Source: an uncultured Thermofilaceae archaeon
GTDB taxonomy: Archaea > Thermoproteota > Thermoprotei > Thermofilales > Thermofilaceae
NCBI GenBank assembly: GCA_938036345.1
Contig: CALHPJ010000018.1
Coordinates: 62,001 to 126,000, forward strand
Reading direction: 5' to 3'
Length of the DNA: 64,000 nt
Shown here: positions 8,789 to 16,603 of the stretch, piece by piece
Layout: the number at the start of each line of letters is the position of its first letter
Position numbering within the stretch: position 1 is the first letter of the stretch
The notes under the pieces: model-generated
The model's input: only the letters and a program-made list of their open reading frames with translations
What the model was told of the DNA's origin: nothing
The model's database searches: none
Made by a program: the position numbers and the translations under genes

Positions 8789-8906
8789 GTAGAGGGGAGG
8801 GGCTAGTACAAGTTGCCAACAAGCAGCAAGACTGCAACCATGTACATTTTATGGACCTTTTTCCTTATTACTCGGTGTAAGTCTTTTAGATACAGCAATT
8901 TTTCCC

Positions 8907-10016
8907 CTATACACCGGGGTTCCTCACCTCGATCCATGCATCCAGTATTGCCTCTAGGACTTCCCCACTCGGCGGACTAAGTGCCGGGTAAGGTATTTTC
9001 TCTACTACGCCGTTACTGGGGTTAAAGACACGCGTGTCGATAGGTACTAGAGGGTTTGCCGGACGGAACCCGTACTCCTGAGCTTTTCTCTGAGACTGAG
9101 GTAGCAAAAGGAACAGCAGGAATTCTCTGGCAGCCAGGCGTTTCCAATCGTCAACCCATGGTACATCAATTAGGACTAACGGGTGATCACTATACAAGAT
9201 TCCATAGGAGGTGTAAATTGCCTTTAGAGGCACCCCCACTTAGCTTCGGCTTTAGCTGCGCTACTTATCACTATATTCTCAACTACGAAAAAGGTTATTG
9301 CGGATGGACCGTTTTCTGCGGCCCATTAGCCGAAAAAGCCCGTAGACTTGCCGTAATATACAGCCTTTTGCTCGACGGTTTTAACGAAATCTAGTGCTGC
9401 GGGGTTGCGAATGTCCTCTAAAGTTAGCTTATCTGGGGTTTTATTTACTGCCTCGCAGAATTCTAGTAAAAGAGCCATTAAACCGCTATTGGATAGCATT
9501 GGATCTGTGTGGCCGTATTTGAAGTCAACACCAAGCTTAGCGAGCATGTATAAATCTCTGAAGGTGTCAATCCTGTGCTTCTCCACCAGGTCGCTCCAAC
9601 CGGCTATCACAATCGGGCTGAGTAGTACCGGGTACCAGCAACCGACTATGCTGGTACCATAGAGGCTTTTCCACTTACTCTCTAAGTAAGGTATCCAGAT
9701 ACTTGAGGCCGGGCTCCAGACATCGGGTCTAATGCTGCCGCTGAGTATTAGGTTAACACTCTCGTGTGAACCGGTTACGTATAGAGCAAGGTTTAGGCGA
9801 ATACCGTATTTTTCATAGAAGTACTTTTCAAATAGTGGTTTAATCGCAGTTATCCAACCCTCTTTCTCGCTCGTGTAAAGAAATACCAAGTCTATATTCT
9901 CGGGTCTGGCTGCCGGAGAGGTTGACGCCTGCAGCCCGTAAACTCTAGCAAGTAGACTAGCTAAAGCGAATCCTAGCAAGAGCCCAGTTATGAGTAACAG
10001 GTAACCGCGTTTTACA
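8907..10016 (-). pseudogene. ABC transporter substrate-binding protein, inactivated by a stop and a frameshift
   Basis: The N-terminal part has a lipoprotein-like or anchor segment (LLLITGLLLGFALASLLARVY) and then a binding-protein body: IDLVFLYTSEKEGW, ILSGSIRPDVWSPASSIW, and LSNSGLMALLLEF. An in-frame TAA at 9326-9328 (complement strand) follows STGFFG. The same frame then continues as WAAENGPSAITFFVVENIVI until a G-run at 9233-9237, where the frame shifts to VPLKAIYTSYGILYSDHPLVL, which ends at 8907. The order of motifs is that of extracellular family 1 binding proteins for inorganic anions or metals; the ligand is unknown. No start codon is evident at its 5' end: the frame is open from the upstream DUF47 remnant. 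Confidence 0.82.
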
Positions 10017-10676
10017 ATGAAAGCCTCACCAACCTCTCTGACTATGTCACATGAATCTTCGTACGAGTCTGCGGCATTCTCTAACGCATTTAGGGCTTCG
10101 TAAAGCAAAACAACTACGGATGCTGGTAGGCTGGAGGTTAAAGTGGAGAGACGTCCCCTATCTTCAGCATACGCTATGTCGATTTCTTCCTCCAACTTCT
10201 CAACTTCATCGGCGGCGTCTAAAGCCTTCAATGGAGTGGTATGAAGTAGCCTTACAGCATCAAACGTTTTCAGCTATTGACTCAAGTCTCAATCCCATGC
10301 TTAAATACAGTTTCCTGATCTCCATCGGAATATCGAAGCGACCTAAAATCAGTAGTATTCTAGCGGTTTCAAGTGACCAGTCGGCAATGCGGTCAAGCCG
10401 GCCCATTAACCGCAATAGGAAAGTACGCTCGACTGTATCCATTTCCCCTCCGCCGGCCAGCACCCTCGCAGTCTGCCTCCTAATCACGTCGGCTGCTTTC
10501 TCGAAGCCTTTTACATTATTGTACCCAGCTTCAAGGTTGCCCTCTTCTTTCATCTAAGTTTCTAGAAGCTTTTTAAGCTCTTTCACGCATCTGAGCACTT
10601 CGACCGTGTGTTGTTCCAGCAACTTCAAAGCTCTTTCCCTTCTTCGCAAACCGAACCACTCTGATACATTACTCAT
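10017..10676 (-). pseudogene. DUF47/PhoU-like protein, inactivated by a nonsense codon and a frameshift
   Basis: Starts at an ATG at 10676 with SEWFGLRRRERALKLLEQHT, the usual N-terminus of DUF47 proteins. An in-frame TAG at 10554-10556 interrupts it. The same frame resumes with KGFEKAADVIRRQTARVL and LLRLMGRLDRIADWSLETA, both characteristic of the helical PhoU-like repeat. A second break at about 10260-10266 (T-run) moves the frame to FDAVRLLHTTPLKALDAADE and YEALNALENAADSYEDSCDI. The reading frame then enters the binding-protein signal region without a stop, so the original 3' end cannot be placed. DUF47 proteins often accompany phosphate transport genes, which hints at but does not prove an anion substrate. 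Confidence 0.8.
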
Positions 10677-11742
10677 ACCTTATCGCCTCGGCAAGACCCT
10701 CGGCTGGCATTGGGAAGACCATAGCATCTTCAGGCTTGAAGGAAAGCCTTACCGTAACGCCTGCATCAACTTTTTCCGTCGTTTTTACCACCAGGCGTCC
10801 ACCATACTCCATTTTAACCACATACTTGTAAAGCTTGCCGAGGAATTCGCGCGTTTCAATAATTCCCGAAAGAGTCCCTTCTCGATCAAAGCGCAGTTTT
10901 TCAGGTCTAACCACTAGTACGGCGGCCCCCTCTTTGATTTCCCCAACTGCTTTGACAATCGCCGAATCTACCTCTAAAATTACGGTGGATCCGCTCTGGC
11001 CGATAGCCTTGCATTCTATGAAATTATTTTCACCACTAACGAATCTTGCCACGAAGAGAGTTTCAGGTTTAAGGTATAGTTCGAGAGGTGTTTCTACCTG
11101 CTCGATCCGCCCTTTCCTCATTACCGCTACTTTATCTGCTACAGCCATTGCCTCTTCTTGGTTGTGCGTCGCGTGGATCACTGTTAACCCTAAACTCTTA
11201 GCCAGGCTTCTGACCTCTCTTCTAACCTCTAAAGTTAGCACGGCATCAAGGGCGGAAAGCGGTTCATCTAAAAGCAGTAGTCTAGCCCCAGACGCTAGAG
11301 CTCTGGCTAAAGCCACTCTCTGCCTCTGACCCCCTGACAGTTGATTGGGATAACTACCTGCCCTGCTCAGCAATCCTACGAGCTCCAAGGCCTCCTTTAC
11401 TCTGGGCTCTATGATACTTCGAGGGTAACCTTTGATCCATAAACCATAAGCTACATTTTCCCACACAGTCATATGAGGGAAAAGAGCATAGCCCGGGGGC
11501 ATGTAGCCCACACCCCGTCCCTCTGGCGGGCTATCTACTATGCTTTCGCCGTTGAACAGTATTCGCTGCTATCGGGTTTTACAATGCCAGCTAAGCATTT
11601 TAGTAGGGTACTTCTACCAGAGCCAATGGGACCTAGCACGACAAAATACTCACTGCTCAATACTTCGAAATTACCCATTTAGCGCTCTTATAGCTCCATA
11701 CTTCTTATGAAGATCCCTCACTACTACGCTAACTCCCGTCAT
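10669..11742 (-). pseudogene. ABC transporter ATPase with TOBE domain, frameshifted, Walker A lysine replaced
   Basis: From an ATG at 11742 (or 11784) the complement reads VVVRDLHKKYGAIRALNG, the normal N-terminus, then meets a TAA at 11671-11673. A shifted frame gives FEVLSSEYFVVLGPIGSGRST, where the Walker A lysine is arginine. A second break near 11560-11565 shifts to ILFNGESIVDSPPEGRGVGYM. The remainder is intact: LSGGQRQRVALARALA signature, Walker B LLLLDEPLSALD, switch IHATHN, and a C-terminal TOBE domain ending at 10669. Overlaps the DUF47 start by eight bases. First gene of the decayed operon. Confidence 0.85.
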
Positions 11743-11844
11743 GGTATCTTCAGGGCCAGGAACTCCCTTTTCAGATAAAACCATCTTTCGTAACATTATA
11801 CAAGTATCAAGGATAGTTACCTTTTTGGTTGAAGGGTCCCTAGG

Positions 11845-11947
11845 AGCCCCGGCCGGGGTTTGAACCCGGGTTCTCCGGCTTTCTTCGCCTCAGCTTGCAC
11901 CACGAGCTTACAAGGCCGGCGCTTTAACCAGGCTAAGCTACCGGGGC
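11845..11947 (-). tRNA. tRNA-Thr(UGU) with 28-base intron
   Basis: Complement reading gives acceptor GCCCCGG with CCGGGGC and discriminator U (11845), as expected for archaeal tRNA-Thr. The D arm is GCTT with AAGC, the T arm CCGGG-TTCAAAC-CCCGG. The anticodon stem is CCGGC (11919-11915) with GCCGG (11879-11875), and the loop reads C-T-TGT-A. The intron sits at the canonical 37/38 position, 11908-11881. CCA is not encoded. It lies between the decayed transporter operon and the L22 promoter. Confidence 0.9.
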
Positions 11948-12002
11948 CTGCGCTATCCTCTAGCTTAGCTGGCTTTTAAGCATTTCACGCACGCGCATCG
12001 GT

Positions 12003-12013
12003 AAATTTAAAAA
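12003..12013 (+). promoter_or_regulatory. TATA box of the L22 ribosomal cluster
   Basis: AAATTTAAAAA centred about 27 bases before the GTG start of L22 at 12035, the spacing expected for a leaderless archaeal transcript. It shows that this ribosomal cluster is transcribed from its own promoter here and not as the continuation of an upstream S19/L2 operon. Confidence 0.6.
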
Positions 12014-12034
12014 CGCTAGTTTTCTTCGGCCTGC

Positions 12035-12484
12035 GTGCCGCATTGGAGGTATTCAGTGCTGCTAGACCCCGCTAGAACAGCAATAGCGTCAGGGCGCGAT
12101 CTTAGAGTCTCGTATAAAGATACCGTAGAGGTATTGAACGCAATTCGAGGAAAGAGGCTTGAGGAGGCAGTAAAAGTACTGAACGATATAGTAAATATGA
12201 GGAAACCTATACCTTATAAAAGGTTCAATAGAAAGGTGGGGCATAAGAAGGCTATCGCATCTGGTCGCTTTCCAGTAAAGGCAGCTAAAGCTGTGCTCGA
12301 AGTACTTGAAAATGCCGAGGCTAACGCTGAGTATAAAGGTCTTGATACTACTAGGCTATGGGTGGTGCACGCGGCTGCTCACAAAGGTCCGAAGATAAAG
12401 GGGTACATGCCCAGAGCCTTCGGGCGAGCTACGCCATGGTTTGAACAACTGGTGCACATAGAGATAGGCCTCGAAGAGCGGTGA
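12035..12484 (+). CDS. rpl22: 50S ribosomal protein L22 (uL22)
   Basis: Large-subunit ribosomal protein that binds 23S rRNA and lines the peptide exit tunnel. 149 residues, normal for archaea. Recognisable segments are VSYKDTVEVLNAIRGKRLEEA, the basic KRFNRKVGHKKAIASGRFP and the C-terminal RLWVVHAAAHKGPKIKGYMPRA followed by FGRATPW, the tunnel hairpin. The start is a GTG at 12035, supported by the TATA element about 27 bases upstream. Six bases separate it from S3. It heads the fragment L22-S3-L29-Rpp29-S17-L14; upstream genes of the usual cluster (S19, L2) are absent and replaced by a tRNA and a decayed operon. Confidence 0.97.
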   Translation: MPHWRYSVLLDPARTAIASGRDLRVSYKDTVEVLNAIRGKRLEEAVKVLNDIVNMRKPIPYKRFNRKVGHKKAIASGRFPVKAAKAVLEVLENAEANAEYKGLDTTRLWVVHAAAHKGPKIKGYMPRAFGRATPWFEQLVHIEIGLEER

Positions 12485-12490
12485 TCAATT

Positions 12491-13069
12491 ATGACCGTAG
12501 CTAAGTCTTTCCTTCAGAGAGGATTGCAATACATGGAACTAAGCGCTTTCCTGGCTAGAAGGCTAGTCCATGCGGGCTATGTAGATGTTCAATTATTCAA
12601 GACCCCCATAGGGACCAGGGTTGTTGTGCTAGCTGAAAGGCCTGCCGTAGTTATAGGCAGGAGAGGGGCGAGCGTTAAAGAGTTGCAGGAAATTCTCCAG
12701 AAAAAATTCGGGGTAGACAACCCCCAGATAGATGTAGTTGAAGTAGCCAACCCCGATCTCAACGCCAAAATAGTCGCATACGGCATTGCTAGGGCTATGG
12801 CTAGGGGCGTCAAGTTCAGGAGGGCGGCCTTAGTGGCGATCAGAAGAGTTATGGAGGCCGGTGCAAAAGGGGTAGAAGTCGTGATCAGCGGCAAGCTTTC
12901 ATCCCAGAGAGCAAGGTTCGAGAAGTATACTGCCGGTGTAGTATATAAATCAGGAATGCCTGGCGAATCTATCGATGAGGCTGTAGTACACGTACTGCTA
13001 AAACCCGGGATATATGGGGTTAAAGTCAGAATAGCGCCACCTGAGGTCCCTATTACTGCTAAAGCGTAG
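12491..13069 (+). CDS. rps3: 30S ribosomal protein S3 (uS3)
   Basis: Small-subunit head protein at the mRNA entry site. The 192-residue sequence has the KH domain with VVVLAERPAVVIGRRGASVKEL near residues 43-64 and the C-terminal domain with ARGVKFRRAALVAIRRVMEAG followed by AKGVEVVISGKLSSQRAR. Archaeal S3 proteins usually run to 200-240 residues, so the C-terminal tail is short. It follows L22 by six bases and its stop shares bases with the start region of L29, a tightly packed operon arrangement. Confidence 0.97.
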   Translation: MTVAKSFLQRGLQYMELSAFLARRLVHAGYVDVQLFKTPIGTRVVVLAERPAVVIGRRGASVKELQEILQKKFGVDNPQIDVVEVANPDLNAKIVAYGIARAMARGVKFRRAALVAIRRVMEAGAKGVEVVISGKLSSQRARFEKYTAGVVYKSGMPGESIDEAVVHVLLKPGIYGVKVRIAPPEVPITAKA

Positions 13070-13080
13070 TGGGTGGGACG

Positions 13081-13296
13081 ATGAAACTGCTTCCCCCTAA
13101 TGAGATAAGGAAAATGAGCAGCGAAGAGAGAAAACGCCGCTTGGAAGAATTGAGAACCGAGCTCATGCGGCTTAAAGCGCAGGCTGCTAGAGGCACGCTT
13201 GAAAACCCGGCTAGAATTAAGATTGTCAGAAAAGCCATAGCTAGGATTTTGACGGTAGAGCGAGAAGCCGGGAGTCGTGAGACGCAGCCCCAGTAA
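13081..13296 (+). CDS. rpl29: 50S ribosomal protein L29 (uL29)
   Basis: Small helical hairpin protein at the exit tunnel rim. ATG at 13081 is preferred, since GTGGGTGGGA just upstream gives a purine-rich binding site; a GTG at 13069 would add four residues. The diagnostic core is LPPNEIRKMSSEERKRRLEE, LRTELMRLKAQAARGTLENP and ARIKIVRKAIARILTV. The last 20 bases overlap the start of the RNase P subunit gene in a different frame. Confidence 0.94.
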   Translation: MKLLPPNEIRKMSSEERKRRLEELRTELMRLKAQAARGTLENPARIKIVRKAIARILTVEREAGSRETQPQ

Positions 13297-13558
13297 TATC
13301 CTCAATCACGAGCTTATAGGTCTTAAGGCTTCAATTGTTGGAAGTCTAAATCCCAGCCAAATCGGTCTAACTGGGATTGTAGTAGATGAAACAATGAAAA
13401 CTTTAGTTTTGGAAACACCCAATGGGAGAAAGAGGATCCTAAAGGAGGGTACCCATATACTATTCTATCTTCCTAACTGCGTGAAAGTGCTGGTCGATGG
13501 GAGGGAGCTTATCGGAAGACCCGAAGATAGGTTGAAAAAAAGAACTAAGTCGTGGTAA
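13277..13558 (+). CDS. rnp1: Ribonuclease P protein component 1 (Rpp29/Pop4)
   Basis: Archaeal homologue of eukaryotic Rpp29, a protein cofactor of RNase P that stabilises the catalytic RNA during tRNA 5' processing. The 93-residue protein has the Sm-like barrel pattern: LIGLKASIVGSLNPSQIGLTG, IVVDETMKTLVLETPNGRKR, and the basic C-terminal IGRPEDRLKKRTK. Its location between L29 and S17 is the classical archaeal position. It overlaps the L29 gene by 20 bases, so translation is probably coupled. The RNA partner is not clearly identifiable in this window. Confidence 0.92.
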   Translation: MRRSPSNILNHELIGLKASIVGSLNPSQIGLTGIVVDETMKTLVLETPNGRKRILKEGTHILFYLPNCVKVLVDGRELIGRPEDRLKKRTKSW

Positions 13559-13603
13559 AACTGCAGAGATTTTAAATACCCTAGTTACAGGGCTTTTTCA
13601 GCC

Positions 13604-13939
13604 ATGAGTAGCACGGTACATAGGAACGTAGGCATTCCAGGTTTAAAGTCCCCCGAAAAAGCATGCAACGATCCGCTATGCCCTTGGCATGGGAAGTTAC
13701 CAGTTCGCGGCATGGTAATGGAGGTTAAAGTAAAAAAGGTAAAAGCGCATAGAATGGCCGTGGTAGTTCACGAGTACCTGCACTATGTCCCTAAGTACAT
13801 GAGGTACGAGAGAAGAAGAAAGTTAAAGCACGTTCGAGTGCCGCCGTGCATTGAGGTACAACCAGGTGATCGCGTAATAATCGGTGAAACTAGGCCTCTA
13901 GCAAAATCTATCTCTTTCGTAGTTCTAAGCAAGGCCTAG
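13604..13939 (+). CDS. rps17: 30S ribosomal protein S17 (uS17)
   Basis: Primary 16S rRNA-binding protein, 111 residues. Core features are CNDPLCPWHGKLPVRGMVM near residues 22-40 and the OB-fold run VVVHEYLHYVPKYMRYERRR and LKHVRVPPCIEVQPGDRVII, followed by GETRPLAKSISFVV. A TATA-like TTTAAATA at 13571-13578 lies about 30 bases before the ATG, so S17 and L14 can be transcribed without the genes in front. Twelve bases separate it from L14. Confidence 0.97.
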   Translation: MSSTVHRNVGIPGLKSPEKACNDPLCPWHGKLPVRGMVMEVKVKKVKAHRMAVVVHEYLHYVPKYMRYERRRKLKHVRVPPCIEVQPGDRVIIGETRPLAKSISFVVLSKA

Positions 13940-13951
13940 AGGTGGATAACG

Positions 13952-14377
13952 ATGGCGAAACGTGGAGCTAAGGTCACGGGTGTTTCATACAGGCTCCATC
14001 TAACGCCGGGAATATTCATGGAGAGCCTAGTTAAAGTGTCCGACAACTCCGGCGCGAGGTTAGCCAGGGTGATAGGGGTTTTAAAAACTAAAACCACGTG
14101 GCGCAGGATACCTGGAGCGGCGGTCGGCGACATAGTGGTTGTATCCATAAGGGAGGGGAAGCCGGAGCTCAGAAAGCAGATAATGCATGGAATCGTAATC
14201 AGGCAACGGCGCCCTTACAGACGGCCCGATGGTACCTGGATAGCTTTCGAAGACAATGCGATAGTACTCATAACCCCCGAAGGCGATCCCAAGGGGAGCG
14301 AAATCCACGGTCCCGTGGCTAAAGAAGCAATCGAGCGTTGGCCAAGGTTAGCCACTATGGCCACCATCATAGTTTAA
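13952..14377 (+). CDS. rpl14: 50S ribosomal protein L14 (uL14)
   Basis: Universal 23S rRNA-binding protein at the subunit interface. 141 residues with [61 protein letters not shown] and [20 protein letters not shown], then [20 protein letters not shown], which all match archaeal L14. It ends the ribosomal fragment; the genes that normally follow (L24, S4e, L5) are not here. Instead a nuclease-like gene on the other strand converges five bases after the stop. Confidence 0.97.
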   Translation: MAKRGAKVTGVSYRLHLTPGIFMESLVKVSDNSGARLARVIGVLKTKTTWRRIPGAAVGDIVVVSIREGKPELRKQIMHGIVIRQRRPYRRPDGTWIAFEDNAIVLITPEGDPKGSEIHGPVAKEAIERWPRLATMATIIV

Positions 14378-14382
14378 CGTGA

Positions 14383-15054
14383 TTAGCTACTCAAAGGCAG
14401 ATAAACGCTGAAAAGCTCGTCCTCGTAGGGAGGTAGCTCATTTAAAAACTGCTCTAGCTTGTACAAAGGTACGAGAGCGACCCCCTCAAAGATTTTTACA
14501 TAACCTTCATGTAGGTTAACTAAAACGGGAATAATCTTCGCTTTATCCCACCCCTCGATAAATCCGCGTAGGAAATAAGTCGACGTTAACCCCCACGCCA
14601 GTGTCTCACACTTTTGCCTCTGATGCTTTGCCGCAGTTTTTAAATCGCTAAGCCTCAACCTAGCCCAACGCTTGCATTCGACAGCCAAGATGCGAGGGTA
14701 GTTGAAAGCCACCACGTCAATTTCAAAGAGCCTTCCCCCTCTCCTGAGTCGAACATTGGTTAGCGTTTCGAATCCATACTCAGCTAATGCCTTGGCACAT
14801 AGTACTTCGAAGTCCCTCCATTTCGCCTTTAAAGCTAGCTCGACGGGGTCAAGTCCTCGTTTCCAGCATGCAAGTAGAAGGTCGGCAACATCAGCTACTA
14901 TTGCCTGCCCCTCACTGAACTTTATCGGGAGGCTTTTCAAAAGGTCTATCAGCAGATCCCTCGGGAGTCCTGTAAGCTCCTCCAAATAGGTCAGAGGCGC
15001 TGTTTTTTGTTTTATGAGTTCCGCCAGTGCAATGTATACTAGCTCGATTATCAC
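14383..15054 (-). CDS. Mrr/PD-(D/E)XK nuclease-like protein
   Basis: Protein of 223 residues. The N-terminal 75 residues look like a small helical domain (LAELIKQKTAPLTYLEELTG, LPIKFSEGQAIVADVADLLL). The centre contains WRDFEVLCAKALAEYGFETL, then RRGGRLFEIDVVAFNYPRIL and AVECKRW. The set E (helix), ID and ECK is the metal-binding core of restriction-endonuclease-like (PD-D/EXK, Mrr or type IV) nucleases. It stands alone with no methyltransferase or helicase. It could be a DNA repair nuclease or a restriction-type defence protein. Cytoplasmic; function not decidable by eye. Confidence 0.72.
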   Translation of the reverse strand: MIIELVYIALAELIKQKTAPLTYLEELTGLPRDLLIDLLKSLPIKFSEGQAIVADVADLLLACWKRGLDPVELALKAKWRDFEVLCAKALAEYGFETLTNVRLRRGGRLFEIDVVAFNYPRILAVECKRWARLRLSDLKTAAKHQRQKCETLAWGLTSTYFLRGFIEGWDKAKIIPVLVNLHEGYVKIFEGVALVPLYKLEQFLNELPPYEDELFSVYLPLSS

Positions 15055-15141
15055 GTGGTAAGCATGTCAAGCAGGATAAAGGTCTAGCGCATTGCTTACA
15101 AAAGCATTATAATCCCCCTCTAAACCAGCATAGACGGTAAA

Positions 15142-15236
15142 GGGCCCGTGGCCTAGCCTGGTCATGGCATCCGGCTGATAACCAAAGGTCTATGTCGGAA
15201 ACCGGGGGGTCCCGGGTTCGAATCCCGGCGGGCCCA
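15142..15236 (+). tRNA. tRNA-Ile(GAU) with 20-base intron
   Basis: Acceptor GGGCCCG (15142-15148) pairs with CGGGCCC (15229-15235), discriminator A. The D arm is GCCT with TGGC, the anticodon stem TCCGG (15170-15174) with CCGGG after the intron, the loop C-T-GAT-A, and the T arm CCGGG-TTCGAAT-CCCGG. The intron occupies 15181-15200 at the canonical 37/38 site. CCA is not encoded. Confidence 0.9.
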
Positions 15237-15554
15237 TCATCGGCTCGTTTTCTCCTAAGGGTCGAATAGGAGGAGCACCTTTAAGCTTAAGCATCCCAAC
15301 TTTCAGCTCCCGGCTTAAAGCGCTCCTCGGCGCTTTCTCCTCCGGTCCTGTTCGCGGCTTCTGGAACCCGGTCTCCACTGCTCGCTCTTTACCGCTCGCG
15401 GTTCAGGGTAAGCCTTTGGGGGCGCTCTCAATTCTCACCCTACCCAGGAGGTGCGGGCTAACTGGCCAAGCTATCCGCTGGAAAAGCATTTGGAGAATTG
15501 AAGGGGAAAACGGAGTATCCATTGCCGAGATCGCTAGTTTATTGAACAACCCTT
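15237..15554. other. GC-rich non-coding stretch with inverted repeats
   Basis: About 318 bases between tRNA-Ile and the 3' end of the DHH gene without a credible gene. It contains a strong inverted repeat, AAAGCGC and GCGCTTT around a six-base loop near 15317-15336, and a CTCCT/AGGAG pair near 15251-15272. It is more GC-rich than its surroundings, which would suit a structured RNA, but I cannot match it to any known archaeal RNA. Short reading frames here run through the tRNA and are not convincing. Confidence 0.4.
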
Positions 15555-16541
15555 TTAGCCGAGCTTTGCTCTAAAAAGCTCGCATAGGCTGTTCAGTAGT
15601 AAATCACCCATCTCGCGCGGAACCCGCACTGCGGCTGCTCTGCTGAGACCTCCTCCACCGCCGCCCAGCTTGGAAACTAGCGAGGAAAGCTCTTGAAGAG
15701 CGTTAAACTCGACTGTATTGGGTACACGGCACGTAGCAACTGCTTCGCGCTCGTTGGGGGAAAACACTATTACTGTGACCTTCTTTTTTTCATTGGCAAT
15801 CCTAGAGGCGATATGCCCTGCTAAACCGCTGAGTTTGAGGTCTCTGGCATCGATTATCAACCCTTTCTCTAAATCTGCTACTACCCTTTCTTTTACGTGG
15901 GCTATCTTACGGGCAAGCAATCTTTCAAACTCCTCAGCCTTGATGGCGACCTCGTCATCGATCAATCTTTGCTCTTCAACCCACATTTTGACGAGCTTGC
16001 GCTTAAATGGTTCCTTAGCAGAGGGAGCGCTCAGAGCAGCAGCCACTCTATCAGCCACTATTGCCAGCTCATCATCCACAGTTACCCCGTCTGCAATTTC
16101 CCCCATTCTAGCGATTTTAATGAAGAACTCGGGATTCTCGGTTAATGGAGCAAAAACTTCCCTGGCAAGCGTTGATGCAGAGCCGCTGCTGGTGTACAAA
16201 ATTGAGACCCCTTTCACTAGGAATTCCGGCGCCAACTTAGATGTCGATACATGGTGATCAACCCAGGTAATTCGGCACCCTCTAGATACTAACCTAGTGA
16301 GTGCATCCCTCGTTGAACCCCATGTAGCTTCATCTATACCTAGGTCTGTTATTAGAAGAACATGGGGAGGTTTAACGGCCAGCTCTGTCAGCTTCGTGTA
16401 CAGGTTGTAGGGCTGAGCTATAAGTAGTTCGGCCCTCAGTCCTTTCACCCTCTTTAACGCAGCAATTAGGGTTGCAGCTGAGGCCAAACCATCAAGGTCA
16501 CCGTGAGCTATTACCGCTGCACGTGAGTCCGTGCTCATCAT
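15555..16541 (-). CDS. DHH-family phosphoesterase (RecJ-like)
   Basis: Predicted manganese-dependent nuclease or oligonucleotide phosphodiesterase of about 328 residues. The motifs are AVIAHGDLDGLASAATLIAA near the N-terminus (DHH motif I with two aspartates), LLITDLGIDE (motif II), and TWVDHHVSTS (the DHH motif proper). The C-terminal DHHA1-type domain has the glycine-rich SKLGGGGGGLSRAAAVRVP. The ATG at 16541 is preferred over 16571, because a TATA-like element at 16573-16583 would sit about 35 bases before it and overlaps the longer reading. Archaeal relatives act in DNA repair or replication or degrade short RNA; which one is unknown. Confidence 0.85.
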   Translation of the reverse strand: MMSTDSRAAVIAHGDLDGLASAATLIAALKRVKGLRAELLIAQPYNLYTKLTELAVKPPHVLLITDLGIDEATWGSTRDALTRLVSRGCRITWVDHHVSTSKLAPEFLVKGVSILYTSSGSASTLAREVFAPLTENPEFFIKIARMGEIADGVTVDDELAIVADRVAAALSAPSAKEPFKRKLVKMWVEEQRLIDDEVAIKAEEFERLLARKIAHVKERVVADLEKGLIIDARDLKLSGLAGHIASRIANEKKKVTVIVFSPNEREAVATCRVPNTVEFNALQELSSLVSKLGGGGGGLSRAAAVRVPREMGDLLLNSLCELFRAKLG

Positions 16542-16572
16542 TTCTAGCAAGCACTCAAAGCGGTAAACCACA

Positions 16573-16583
16573 AATATAAAAAT
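16573..16583. promoter_or_regulatory. TATA-like element shared by divergent DHH and ASCH-HTH genes
   Basis: AATATAAAAAT lies 26 bases before the ATG of the rightward ASCH-HTH gene at 16604, and its complement lies about 35 bases before the leftward DHH start at 16541. The spacing fits the rightward, probably leaderless, gene best. Use by both genes is inference. Confidence 0.5.
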
Positions 16584-16603
16584 GGAGCGTCGGAACGTTA
16601 CTG

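Noticed and set aside
10554-10556. TAG read as pyrrolysine in the DUF47 gene
   Set aside because: No pyrrolysine context, and the same gene has a further frameshift; a nonsense mutation is simpler.
15190-15378. A minus-strand frame running through tRNA-Ile
   Set aside because: It contains the PPGFEPGT type translation of a tRNA T arm, a well-known false gene.
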